From Ardenticatenales bacterium (GTDB lineage Bacteria > Chloroflexota > Anaerolineae > Ardenticatenales > Ardenticatenaceae): a stretch of 64,000 bases of DNA. Made by a program: the position numbers and the translations under genes. The notes under the pieces are model-generated. The model ran no database searches and was not told the origin of the DNA. It saw only the letters and a program-made list of their open reading frames with translations. The DNA lies in the NCBI GenBank assembly GCA_020634795.1, contig JACKAZ010000002.1:186001-250000 (forward strand), in the 5' to 3' direction. Below, in pieces: positions 56,986 to 64,000 of the stretch; the first letter of the stretch is position 1, and each line of letters opens with the position of its first letter.

Positions 56986-58374
56986 ATGACACTTTTCACT
57001 CTGAGGACGCGGCGCTGGCTCTGGCTTTTCTTGCTTGTGCTAGGCGTGGGGTGGGGCACTGCGCTGACCGAGGCCCACGCCTCCCCCCTAACCGGCCCGG
57101 ACAGACAAGTGCCCGAAACGGTCAACTTGGTCATCCAAGCCGAGCTTGTTTACGATGAGCCGTCGAACGCCTATCGGGTCGCGCTCTCCATCTCCGACCC
57201 CGTCTACGTGCGGAACTTGCTCATTTTGGTGGACGACGTGGAATTCGGGACGCAGATTATCGCGAATCGCGTGCCGCTGCAGAACCAAGGGTCGTTACTC
57301 ACCCAGTTTTCAGCGGAGGGGTTGCGAGATGGTTCAGAGTACCTCTTGAAGATCAGTGCGGAGGACGCGCAGGGGAACCTGCTGGTGCGCAATGAGCAGT
57401 TCAGCTCTGGCCAAGACGACCTGACCATTTTCGCGACGAAGCAATTCAAGTACAACCAGCCCAAGCTGCCGGATGTCACGGTCGACATTCAGTCGGTGAC
57501 GCCAAATTATGTGCAGGGCGTCCTGACCCTCATATGGGAGGTCTCCGATCCGAGTCGGATCGAGCAATTCAGTGGCTACATCGTGGATGAAGGTGGACAA
57601 CGCATCTACGACATCCCTCCGACCGTTTTCGATCCGGCGTCGAGTAGCTTCACCGTTGAAATACCGCCTACGATCGCGAACGCAAGGGCGGAATCTACCT
57701 ATATTATCAATCTCAATTTTGAGACGGACAACGAGCAGAGCGTCTCGATAGAGCAAGAATTTACCCCAAAGCCCCCTCCCCGTCCGGGGCTAATCCGCCG
57801 CGTCCTTTCGTCCTTCTCCGCCTCCACCAACACCCTTACGGCGGTGCTGCTGATCGTTCTGGCGTTGATGGCGTGGCGCATGATGCAAGGGGACAAAAAG
57901 CCGAAGAAACAAGCATTAAAGCCGCCCCCCATCGGCCACACGCGCCAATATCCCACCGCGCAATCCACCGCGTCCCCCGCCAAAGCACCCCCTGCCGAAG
58001 AGGCGTGGGCGATGCGCGTGGTCCCGCGCCGCAAAGCAGCGCCCCCGCCCCCGCCGCCGCCCGCACGGCTACGGATCGCGGTCGTGGAATCGCCCTCGCC
58101 AGCGATGACCGGCATGGAGCGGATCGTGGAATCCTTCCCGATCACGATTGGCCGCAGCGAGTCGGATATTGTGCTGCGCGAAGACAGCCAGATCTCTCGA
58201 CAACATGCTAGGATTCTGCACGAGAACGGCCGCTTTTACCTGATGGATTTGGGCAGTACCAACGGGACCTACATCAACAAGCAGGCGCTGAACAAAGAGC
58301 AGCGCGTCCCGCTCAGTGGCACCAAGCGCGTCTGGTTTGGGCGGAACACCGAGTGCGAAATCGAGGTGCTGTAG
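56986..58374 (+). CDS. Sensor-like membrane protein: ectodomain, TM helix, cytoplasmic FHA
   Basis: 462 residues. A signal peptide (WLWLFLLVLGVGWGTALTEA then HA, cleavage near residue 31) leads to two Ig-like beta domains (VNLVIQAELVYDEPSNAYRV; VTVDIQSVTPNYVQGVLTLI). A transmembrane helix lies near residues 281-300 (TLTAVLLIVLALMAWRMM). A Lys/Pro-rich linker follows, then a canonical FHA domain (ITIGRSESDIVLREDSQISR, QHARILHENGRFYLMDLGST, NGTYINK) at about 385-450. The topology mirrors the VWA-TM-FHA protein at 15.5 kb. It closes the machinery operon, 19 bases after the EspG-like gene, and converges on the amylosucrase gene. Confidence 0.85.
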   Translation: MTLFTLRTRRWLWLFLLVLGVGWGTALTEAHASPLTGPDRQVPETVNLVIQAELVYDEPSNAYRVALSISDPVYVRNLLILVDDVEFGTQIIANRVPLQNQGSLLTQFSAEGLRDGSEYLLKISAEDAQGNLLVRNEQFSSGQDDLTIFATKQFKYNQPKLPDVTVDIQSVTPNYVQGVLTLIWEVSDPSRIEQFSGYIVDEGGQRIYDIPPTVFDPASSSFTVEIPPTIANARAESTYIINLNFETDNEQSVSIEQEFTPKPPPRPGLIRRVLSSFSASTNTLTAVLLIVLALMAWRMMQGDKKPKKQALKPPPIGHTRQYPTAQSTASPAKAPPAEEAWAMRVVPRRKAAPPPPPPPARLRIAVVESPSPAMTGMERIVESFPITIGRSESDIVLREDSQISRQHARILHENGRFYLMDLGSTNGTYINKQALNKEQRVPLSGTKRVWFGRNTECEIEVL

Positions 58375-58391
58375 CGGTGGGCCGTCAGCGG

Positions 58392-60389
58392 CTAACCATC
58401 GAATGGCTCGGTCTCTTCTTTGCTTTCTCTGCGTCCACCTTCCAACGCTCCACGTTGTAGCCACACAATCTGATAGCCTTCCACCCGCAGCCCCCCTTCT
58501 ATGGTGAGGCGCTCTTCGGCGATCAAGTCGTGTAGGGTGTGGCCGTTGGCGAATGCCGCAAACACATCTTCCCCCAGCGGTTGGCTCTGTTCCGAGAAAT
58601 TCGCCACGACCAGAAGCTGGTCGCCCTCATTCTCCCGCAGATAGAGGAAGAGATGCGGGTTGTGGCCGTCCCAGACGGTCATCGTCTTCCCGCCGAGCAC
58701 GGGCAAGGTTTTCCGCAGTGCAATCAAGCGCCGCAGGGCCGCGTAAATCTGCCCCGTGAGGGTGCTCGGCTCGTGGCGCTGTTCGGCACGCGGCCAGTCG
58801 GCGGCGGGGCGATGGATCCAGCGGCTGTCATCGGCCTTGGCCGGATCATCGAGGTAGCGCCGATCGTTGACCGTGCCCCACTCGTCGCCCAAGTAGAGCA
58901 GTGGCACGCCGCCGATGCTGAGGATGATGGCGTGCAGCATCACGATGCGGCTGATCGCACGCTGAATCGCGGCCTCATCTTTGCGCTCGATCGCCTGCTC
59001 CAGCCCCGCCAACGAGGCCAACGTCCCCGAAATGCGCTGGTCGCCTGTCTCGGGGTTGGCCTGAAAGGGAACCCCCGTCGCGAAGGAACCGTCGAATTTC
59101 CCCGTGTAAAAATCGTTCAGGAAGCGGCGATGCCCAAAGGCATCGATCCCCAACCGATGCGCATCCCCGTCGTCAAAGGTCCAGCCGATGTCGTCGTGGC
59201 TGCGCAGATAGTTGACCCACGCACAATTGTCGGGAAGCTGCCAGCGCGTTGCCATGCTGTGTGCCAGCAGCTTCACCTCGCGCGTCGCCAGCGCTTCCCA
59301 CAACAGCGCCATCAGCAGCGGATTGTACGAGATCTGCGCTTCGTGGGGCGCGATGTAGCGTAACACCTCGTCGGGGTGAACGATGGCCTCCGACTTGAAG
59401 AAGAGGGCGGGCGCGGCGATGCGGGCCAGGGCGTTGTAGCCTTGAATGATCAGGTGCGCTTCGGGCAGATTTTCGCAGCTCGTGCCGAGTTGTTTCCAAA
59501 TAAAGGCAACCGCATCTAGCCGCAGCACCTCGATGCCCTGATTGGCGAGGAAGAGCATCTCCTCGGCCATCGCACGGAAGACAGCGGGGTTGCTGTAATT
59601 CAAATCCCACTGATAGCTGTGAAAGGTCGTCCAGAGCCAGCGCTCAATGTCTGAATACCAAGTAAAATTACCCCGCCGCTCGGTCGGGAAGATTTCGCGC
59701 AACGTCCGTTCATATTGGTCGGGCCGACTGCGGTCGGGGTACATATAGTAAAAGTGCTGATAGGTCGGCTCCCCCGCTTTGGCACGCCTGGCCCATTCAT
59801 GGTCGTCCGCGGTGTGATTGAAGACAAAATCGACGACCAGGCTGATACCCGCGTCCCGCAGGGCATCCGCAAGCTCACTCAACTCCGCCATCGTGCCGAG
59901 CGCGGGTCGTACCCGACGATAATCGCTAATCGCATAGCCGCCGTCATTTTCACCCGACGGGACGGCAAACAGGGGCATCAAATGGAGATAGGTGAGGCCC
60001 AGCTCTCGGAAGTAGGGGATTTTATCGCGCACGCCCGCCAATGTCTCGGCAAACAGATCGACATAAATCACGCCGCCGACCATCGTATGGTGGAGGAACC
60101 AATCAGGCGTCGCTTCCCGCGCGGCGTCTAGCGCCTTCAGACGGGCGGGCCGTTCGAGCCACGCGCGGGCCAAGGCCAGCAGCAGCGCCTCAAGATGATA
60201 GAAAAAGTCATAGTGCTGGCCGTAGAGCTGATGGAGCAATGGGAAAAGGCGCGGCCATTCGCGGCGCAACCGTCGCTCGAACGGTGTCCAATCATCGCTG
60301 TTAGCATCGCTGAACAACGGTTCAATGCGGGGCAAGAGCCGCGTCAGGGTCAGGGCGCTCTGTTCGAGGAGCCAATCGGAACTGTTCAT
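58392..60389 (-). CDS. Amylosucrase (GH13 family)
   Basis: Uses sucrose to extend alpha-1,4-glucan chains and releases fructose. 665 residues, with the helical N-terminal domain of amylosucrases (FERRLRREWPRLFPLLHQLY) before the catalytic barrel. Motifs: GGVIYVDLFAETLAGVRDKI, VVDFVFNHTADDHEWA, nucleophile region RLDAVAFIWKQLGTSCENLP, acid/base glutamate in FFKSEAIVHPDEV, and third aspartate in YLRSHDDIGWTFDD. The RLDAVAFIWK and SHDDIGW stretches separate amylosucrases from alpha-amylases. The ATG is at 60389. It is a normal metabolic gene and marks the right border of the secretion locus. Confidence 0.93.
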   Translation of the reverse strand: MNSSDWLLEQSALTLTRLLPRIEPLFSDANSDDWTPFERRLRREWPRLFPLLHQLYGQHYDFFYHLEALLLALARAWLERPARLKALDAAREATPDWFLHHTMVGGVIYVDLFAETLAGVRDKIPYFRELGLTYLHLMPLFAVPSGENDGGYAISDYRRVRPALGTMAELSELADALRDAGISLVVDFVFNHTADDHEWARRAKAGEPTYQHFYYMYPDRSRPDQYERTLREIFPTERRGNFTWYSDIERWLWTTFHSYQWDLNYSNPAVFRAMAEEMLFLANQGIEVLRLDAVAFIWKQLGTSCENLPEAHLIIQGYNALARIAAPALFFKSEAIVHPDEVLRYIAPHEAQISYNPLLMALLWEALATREVKLLAHSMATRWQLPDNCAWVNYLRSHDDIGWTFDDGDAHRLGIDAFGHRRFLNDFYTGKFDGSFATGVPFQANPETGDQRISGTLASLAGLEQAIERKDEAAIQRAISRIVMLHAIILSIGGVPLLYLGDEWGTVNDRRYLDDPAKADDSRWIHRPAADWPRAEQRHEPSTLTGQIYAALRRLIALRKTLPVLGGKTMTVWDGHNPHLFLYLRENEGDQLLVVANFSEQSQPLGEDVFAAFANGHTLHDLIAEERLTIEGGLRVEGYQIVWLQRGALEGGRRESKEETEPFDG

Positions 60390-60944
60390 AGCTTAACCCT
60401 AACGCATGAAGACGACGAGGGGTGAGAGTAGGATGGAAGGATAGTCGGCATCTAGGATTTGCCCAGTGGGAACGGGTGGCGCGGTTGTCGGCGTCGCGTA
60501 GCCGGAGCAATCAATGGGGCCGGACAGTTGACTTTGGATAGGGAGATCAGTACTATAACGCCGTCGTAAGATATTGATAACTTACCGCTTATTTACCTGA
60601 AAGTCTACCTATCAGGATGGCAGCAATGCTGCCTCATCAGCATTCGGGAGCTGCCTTCGGGTGACGGACTCTTATGCGTTGCGAAGCTCGGACAGAAAGG
60701 GAAATGCGTCAGGGCATGTGAAAAACAACGTTTCTTTGCCCATTCTATTGCTATCATCTCAACAAGTTGGTGTTGGGGGTGTATCAGGGTGATAGGGCCA
60801 ACCCCCGTTGCGTCTTGCAGGACGCCTGTGAGCAGTGCCAGGATAGAAAGAATACCCCTTTCACTCCCTCAACCCCTATTTTAGAAGATAGCTCTATCGG
60901 GCGAAACGTAAAAGTGGAGGTTATAAATGTGACGCCAGATCATT
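60390..60944. other. Intergenic, no gene seen
   Basis: About 550 bases between amylosucrase and the IS element. GC content drops. A small hairpin GCGTC-TTGCAG-GACGC lies near 60808-60823. I found no gene, tRNA or clear promoter. Confidence 0.4.
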
Positions 60945-61590
60945 AATTAAAGGCTTAAACCACTGCCTCAGGCAGTGGAATAGGTAATGGTTGTACCAGT
61001 GTATTGAGAATGACGAGTATCATGAATCAACCTGGAAGGTGCGAAACTAACAGGAGATTCATAATGACTCGTCAATTCAAGAAGTTATCGCATTCGCTGT
61101 ACGAGTGCAAATACCATGTGGTGTTTTGTCCGAAGTATCGATATCGAATACTACAAACAGAAGTACGGGCGTATGTCACGCAGCAGGTGTATGTGCTGTG
61201 TGAGCAAAAAGACGGAGTGGAAGAGTTGGAGATGAACGTACAGGCCGATCACGTGCATCTGATACTGTCGGTACCGCCAAAGTATGCGGTCTCGACAGTA
61301 ATGGGCTTTCTGAAAGGGAAGCTGGCACTGCGAATGTTCGACCAGTTTCCAGAACTGCGGAGACGGTACTGGGGCCAGCACGTATGGTCGCGTGGGTATT
61401 GCGTAAGTACGGTGGGCTTAGACGAAGAGCGCATCCGCAAATACGTGGCATGGCAAGAGAAAAAAGGTCAGGACGCTGAGCAAGGACGACTGTTTGACTA
61501 ACCATCCCCTTCAATAGAACCGTAATAGCGCACCTTCCAGGGCTAACATTCAAGCCACCGCCTCTGGCGGTGGTCATTGACTATCTTGTC
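60945..61590 (+). mobile_element. IS200-type element (single tnpA, subterminal hairpins)
   Basis: The element has two matching imperfect-palindrome ends: CCACTGCC-TCA-GGCAGTGG at 60960-60978 and CCACCGCC-TCT-GGCGGTGG at 61555-61573. Each has an 8-bp stem and 3-base loop, and they flank one tyrosine transposase gene. IS200/IS605 elements have such hairpins and no terminal inverted repeats or target duplication. The outer limits are approximate. No tnpB is present. Confidence 0.78.
61064..61501 (+). CDS. tnpA: IS200/IS605-family transposase TnpA (Y1 HUH)
   Basis: 145 residues, the usual size of Y1 transposases, which cut and join single-stranded DNA at hairpin ends. Motifs: SLYECKYHVVFCPKYRYRIL at the N-terminus, the HUH pair in NVQADHVHLILSVPPKYAV, GFLKGKLALRMF, YWGQHVWSRGYCVST and the catalytic tyrosine in EERIRKYVAWQ. 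All look intact, so the element may be active. Start at the ATG at 61064 behind AGGAGA; an in-frame upstream start would add 20 unrelated residues. Confidence 0.92.
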   Translation: MTRQFKKLSHSLYECKYHVVFCPKYRYRILQTEVRAYVTQQVYVLCEQKDGVEELEMNVQADHVHLILSVPPKYAVSTVMGFLKGKLALRMFDQFPELRRRYWGQHVWSRGYCVSTVGLDEERIRKYVAWQEKKGQDAEQGRLFD

Positions 61591-61644
61591 GGTCAAATAC
61601 CTTGTCTCACAGGGACCCAATACAACAAATGAAAGGACTAAAAC

Positions 61645-62775
61645 ATGATATCCCCTCATAAACGACTAAGTTCCGCTTTGTTCGTTGCATTCTTCCTTGC
61701 AATGACCGTTCTCCTCCTCTCCCCCCATGCGGGTGCCGCAGAAGGCCCCAACTTCGCCGAGGCCGAGCCGATGGTTTTTCGTGCTACCACAGGGAGTGCG
61801 GGCACGTTTGTCCCCATCGATCCTACCTTGGGCGGCGAGATACCAACGGCCGAGATCAATGTGACCTATAATGGCTTCTCCCCAGAAGCCCAAACCGCCT
61901 TCCAATATGCCGTAGACATCTGGGCGACCGTCATCGACTCGTCCGTCCCCATCGAGGTTGTAGCCACGTGGGAACCGCTCGGATCGGGCGTCTTGGGCCA
62001 AGCGGGGCCTGCCTTGGTAGCCTATGATTTTCCAGGCGCACCGCGTCCGCAAACCTTCTATCCCATCGGCCTCGCCAACAAACTAGCGGGGACCGATCTG
62101 GTGCCCCCGGGTAACCCGCAAGGGCTTCCCGCCGAAGATATCGTTGCCAGTTTCAACAGTGACAATCCCGCGTGGTACTACGGGACGGACGGTCAGCCGC
62201 CTGCCGGCTCCTATGATCTTGTGACGGTGGTTCTCCACGAGTTGACGCACGGCCTCGGCTTCTCTGGCAGCGCGACGGTTTCGGGGAATATCGGTAGTTA
62301 CGGGATCCCTCCCAGTGGCTATCCGCTCATTTACGATGCCTTCGTCAAGAACGGAGCAGGCCAAGACATTCTAAGCTTCCCCAACAATTCTACCGAATTG
62401 GCCGCCCAACTGCAGGGCGATGATCTCTACTTCCATGGCCCCCAAACCATCGCGAACAACGGTGGTACAGCGCCCAAGCTCTATGCGCCCGCCACGTGGC
62501 TGCAGGGGTCAAGCTACTCCCATTGGGACGAGGATGCTTTCCCAGCGGGGGATATCAATTCCCTCATGACGCCCTTCTTGTCGGACGGTGAGGCGATTCA
62601 TACCCCAGGCCCCAATACGGCGGGGCTGATGTTCGATATTGGCTGGAGCTTTACGCCGACGGCGGTAACGCTCGACACGCTGGCCGCGACGGGCGGCAAC
62701 GGCTTTGCGCTTCCTCTAGCGCTGGTGGGCCTTGCCGCAATCGGCATGGCCCTGATTGTGCGCCGCCGCCAATAA
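61645..62775 (+). CDS. Exported metzincin-like protein with C-terminal anchor
   Basis: 376 residues. A signal peptide (LFVAFFLAMTVLLLSPHAGA) is followed by a soluble domain with VTYNGFSPEAQTAFQYAVDI near residue 73. A zinc-protease motif VVLHELTHGLGFSG near residue 196 gives HExxHGLGF with the catalytic Glu. Later, SHWDEDAFPAGDINSLMTP resembles the Met-turn region of metzincins. The C-terminus LAATGGNGFALPLALVGLAA then IGMALIVRRRQ looks like a sorting-type anchor. The third zinc ligand is not the usual His at HExxHxxGxxH, so activity needs proof. AAAGGA precedes the ATG. Confidence 0.75.
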   Translation: MISPHKRLSSALFVAFFLAMTVLLLSPHAGAAEGPNFAEAEPMVFRATTGSAGTFVPIDPTLGGEIPTAEINVTYNGFSPEAQTAFQYAVDIWATVIDSSVPIEVVATWEPLGSGVLGQAGPALVAYDFPGAPRPQTFYPIGLANKLAGTDLVPPGNPQGLPAEDIVASFNSDNPAWYYGTDGQPPAGSYDLVTVVLHELTHGLGFSGSATVSGNIGSYGIPPSGYPLIYDAFVKNGAGQDILSFPNNSTELAAQLQGDDLYFHGPQTIANNGGTAPKLYAPATWLQGSSYSHWDEDAFPAGDINSLMTPFLSDGEAIHTPGPNTAGLMFDIGWSFTPTAVTLDTLAATGGNGFALPLALVGLAAIGMALIVRRRQ

Positions 62776-62793
62776 ACCGATGAGATTCCACTC

Positions 62794-62827
62794 GCAAAGG
62801 GCGTGTGCATTTGCACACGCCCTTTGC
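62794..62827. terminator. Probable bidirectional terminator between convergent genes
   Basis: A perfect 16-bp inverted repeat (62794-62809 and 62812-62827, arms GCAAAGGGCGTGTGCA and its complement) around two bases, 18 bases past the metzincin-like gene. There is no long T tract on either side. It is placed between two convergent genes. Confidence 0.6.
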
Positions 62828-62894
62828 CTATTGATGGCGCGATGAATGATCCCCGCAGGGTCGGCCCCCTGTGCTTTTGTGCTCGCCCATGACC

Positions 62895-63701
62895 TCAGCG
62901 TGGGGCCGCACCGAGGTAGCTGATCTGATAGCCGACCCCCGCTTGTACGACTGCGAATCCCTCTTGATCAAGGAAATTCCCCACTTCTTGACCGAAGCTG
63001 CCCTTCAGCGTGTGGGAGCTATCGGGCGAGAGCGCTATTTGCAAGAACGGCCACTCGACCAGAGCGGCCTGTTGCGCTGCCGACATGGTCGTCACGTTAC
63101 CGAGCGAGCGGGCCGTCAACTGGTAGGAGGTGGGAAGGTAGGGTTGTGCGTCGGCGGGTCGCAGCGTTTGCACGAGTTGTTGCACCTGTTGGAACGCTTC
63201 TGGCGTCGTGGTGTCAGAGGTCGGATAAAGGCGGACCTCATGTTGACGATCTGCTAGATGCACCAAAAGGGTGGTCGAACGCTGATCTTGGGGGGCGATA
63301 ACGGCGAAACCCTCGCTCACTTCGCTACTTGTGGGGCTGCTCTCCAACTTCCAGAAGCCAGTCGCCTCAATATCGCGTAACAGGCTTTCTATCTGCTGCC
63401 TATTCAAGCTCCCTATCCACACGGGTGCGCTCAGTCCGGGGGAAGGGGCTGCGGCCGATTCAACGGCGACCACCGTCCCATCCCCATAGAGGGTAAAGAG
63501 GGGGATAATGCGTTCGTGTACCGCCGCCATTCCCCCTTCCTGCCGGAGTTGAACGACGATGCTCGTCGCCGAGCCGTCCCATGGGGGGACATCTGCTGCG
63601 CTCTGCCCCGATCCCCGCGCGGTTTGCGCATAGAGCGCAATCAGCGCGAAGACAACCACGACAATTACCCCGCCGATCCTCCGATTCGCTCGATTGTTCA
63701 T
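62895..63701 (-). CDS. Hypothetical exported protein
   Basis: 268 residues, not recognised. The N-terminal hydrophobic helix (IGGVIVVVVFALIALYAQTA) is a signal peptide or anchor. The body has beta strands and short helices (SIVVQLRQEGGMAAVHERII, LFTLYGDGTVVAVESAA, LNRQQIESLLRDIEATGFW, TTLLVHLADRQHEVRLYP). The pattern 'input strand, YGDGTVV, then xxQIExLLxxIxxTGFW' is typical of uncharacterised secreted proteins in multicellular Chloroflexota and actinobacteria (from memory). AAGGAGG lies 5 bases before the ATG. Confidence 0.7.
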   Translation of the reverse strand: MNNRANRRIGGVIVVVVFALIALYAQTARGSGQSAADVPPWDGSATSIVVQLRQEGGMAAVHERIIPLFTLYGDGTVVAVESAAAPSPGLSAPVWIGSLNRQQIESLLRDIEATGFWKLESSPTSSEVSEGFAVIAPQDQRSTTLLVHLADRQHEVRLYPTSDTTTPEAFQQVQQLVQTLRPADAQPYLPTSYQLTARSLGNVTTMSAAQQAALVEWPFLQIALSPDSSHTLKGSFGQEVGNFLDQEGFAVVQAGVGYQISYLGAAPR

Positions 63702-63924
63702 GTCTTCCTCCTTTTACGAGCTTGGAAAGATGTTGAACAGTCAGATTATAACTACTGACGGGTCGGCTGTCTACCACAGGGTCAGCCCCCCAGCTTCTCC
63801 GGCCACGGGGCAGGGCACGGCAGGAGCGCGGCGTTCTCCCCCTATCACGTGATTTTGACCACCTGTGCTATCGTCATCGATCCTGAATAACCATAGTCTT
63901 ACCCATAGATCGTAGAACAGATAC

Positions 63925-64000
63925 CATGTCCAAACCCACCGTACTTACACAACGTTTCATCTTTTGGTTCTGGCTGCCGCTGGCGACGATGTGGATCATC
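63925..64000 (+). CDS. Start of a membrane protein gene (3' end outside window)
   Basis: An ATG at 63925 opens SKPTVLTQRFIFWFWLPLAT then MWIII-like hydrophobic sequence, open to the window end. It looks like a short cytoplasmic N-terminus and the first transmembrane helix. There is no clear Shine-Dalgarno, and too little is visible to name a family. Confidence 0.45.

Noticed and set aside
60390..60944. tRNA or small RNA gene in the gap after amylosucrase
   Set aside because: Only short unconnected stems are seen; no cloverleaf, T-loop or terminator could be traced.

Overview
The window looks like chromosomal DNA of a GC-rich bacterium, most likely a filamentous member of the Chloroflexota (inference). 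The reasons are the mix of WXG100 proteins with FHA, PP2C and Ser/Thr-kinase signalling proteins without the standard actinobacterial esx genes, many serine/threonine/proline-rich extracytoplasmic linkers, EtfBA, an amylosucrase, and 7-bp tandem repeats between genes. No rRNA, tRNA or CRISPR array was recognised.

Layout. 0-3 kb: the end of a phosphate ABC transporter operon (pstC partial, pstA, pstB). 3-7.3 kb: 6-phosphogluconolactonase on the minus strand, then a Zn/Mn-type ABC transporter operon behind a good promoter and a palindrome. 7.5-8.6 kb: a heavily frameshifted glycine-oxidase (ThiO-like) pseudogene. 9-13.1 kb: a CrtI/CrtISO-like oxidoreductase, a LysM lipoprotein, and etfB-etfA on the minus strand with a clear terminator. 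58.4-64 kb: amylosucrase, an IS200-type element with tnpA only, a metzincin-like exported protein, a hypothetical exported protein and the start of another gene.

The centre (about 13.6-58.4 kb) is one large accessory locus that I read as a non-canonical type VII (ESX/WXG100) secretion system with its toxin arsenal. The left arm is a transmembrane phospho-signalling module: Ser/Thr kinase, VWA-TM-FHA protein, PP2C phosphatase with a PPC ectodomain, C39-like cysteine-peptidase fold protein, and an FHA-winged-helix regulator. Four small WXG100 or WXG100-like proteins follow and end at a strong terminator. The middle (23.4-42.7 kb) is a polymorphic-toxin island: five proteins with an N-terminal WXG100 domain and different C-terminal domains (glycine-zipper membrane domain, two NS_2-type nucleases, a possible BECR/EndoU-like RNase, one unrecognised). 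Each is followed by immunity candidates. The nuclease immunity proteins carry three tandem YezG-like domains and are amplified into four tandem genes. Orphan toxin tails, chimeric immunity fragments and a decayed immunity remnant lie between them.

The right arm (42.9-58.4 kb) holds the machinery: a membrane pseudokinase resembling EssB in layout, a roughly 2960-residue EccC/EssC-type ATPase with seven P-loop modules instead of the usual three or four, a ubiquitin-like/FHA fusion, two of three EspG-like proteins, a WXG100 protein with a Gly/Ser-rich tail, and a sensor-like TM-FHA protein. Most WXG100 domains here end in a shared A-[ED]-x-E-A-A-x-x-F motif, which I propose as the local export signal. 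I saw no EccB, EccD, EccE, EsaA or mycosin homologue in the window.
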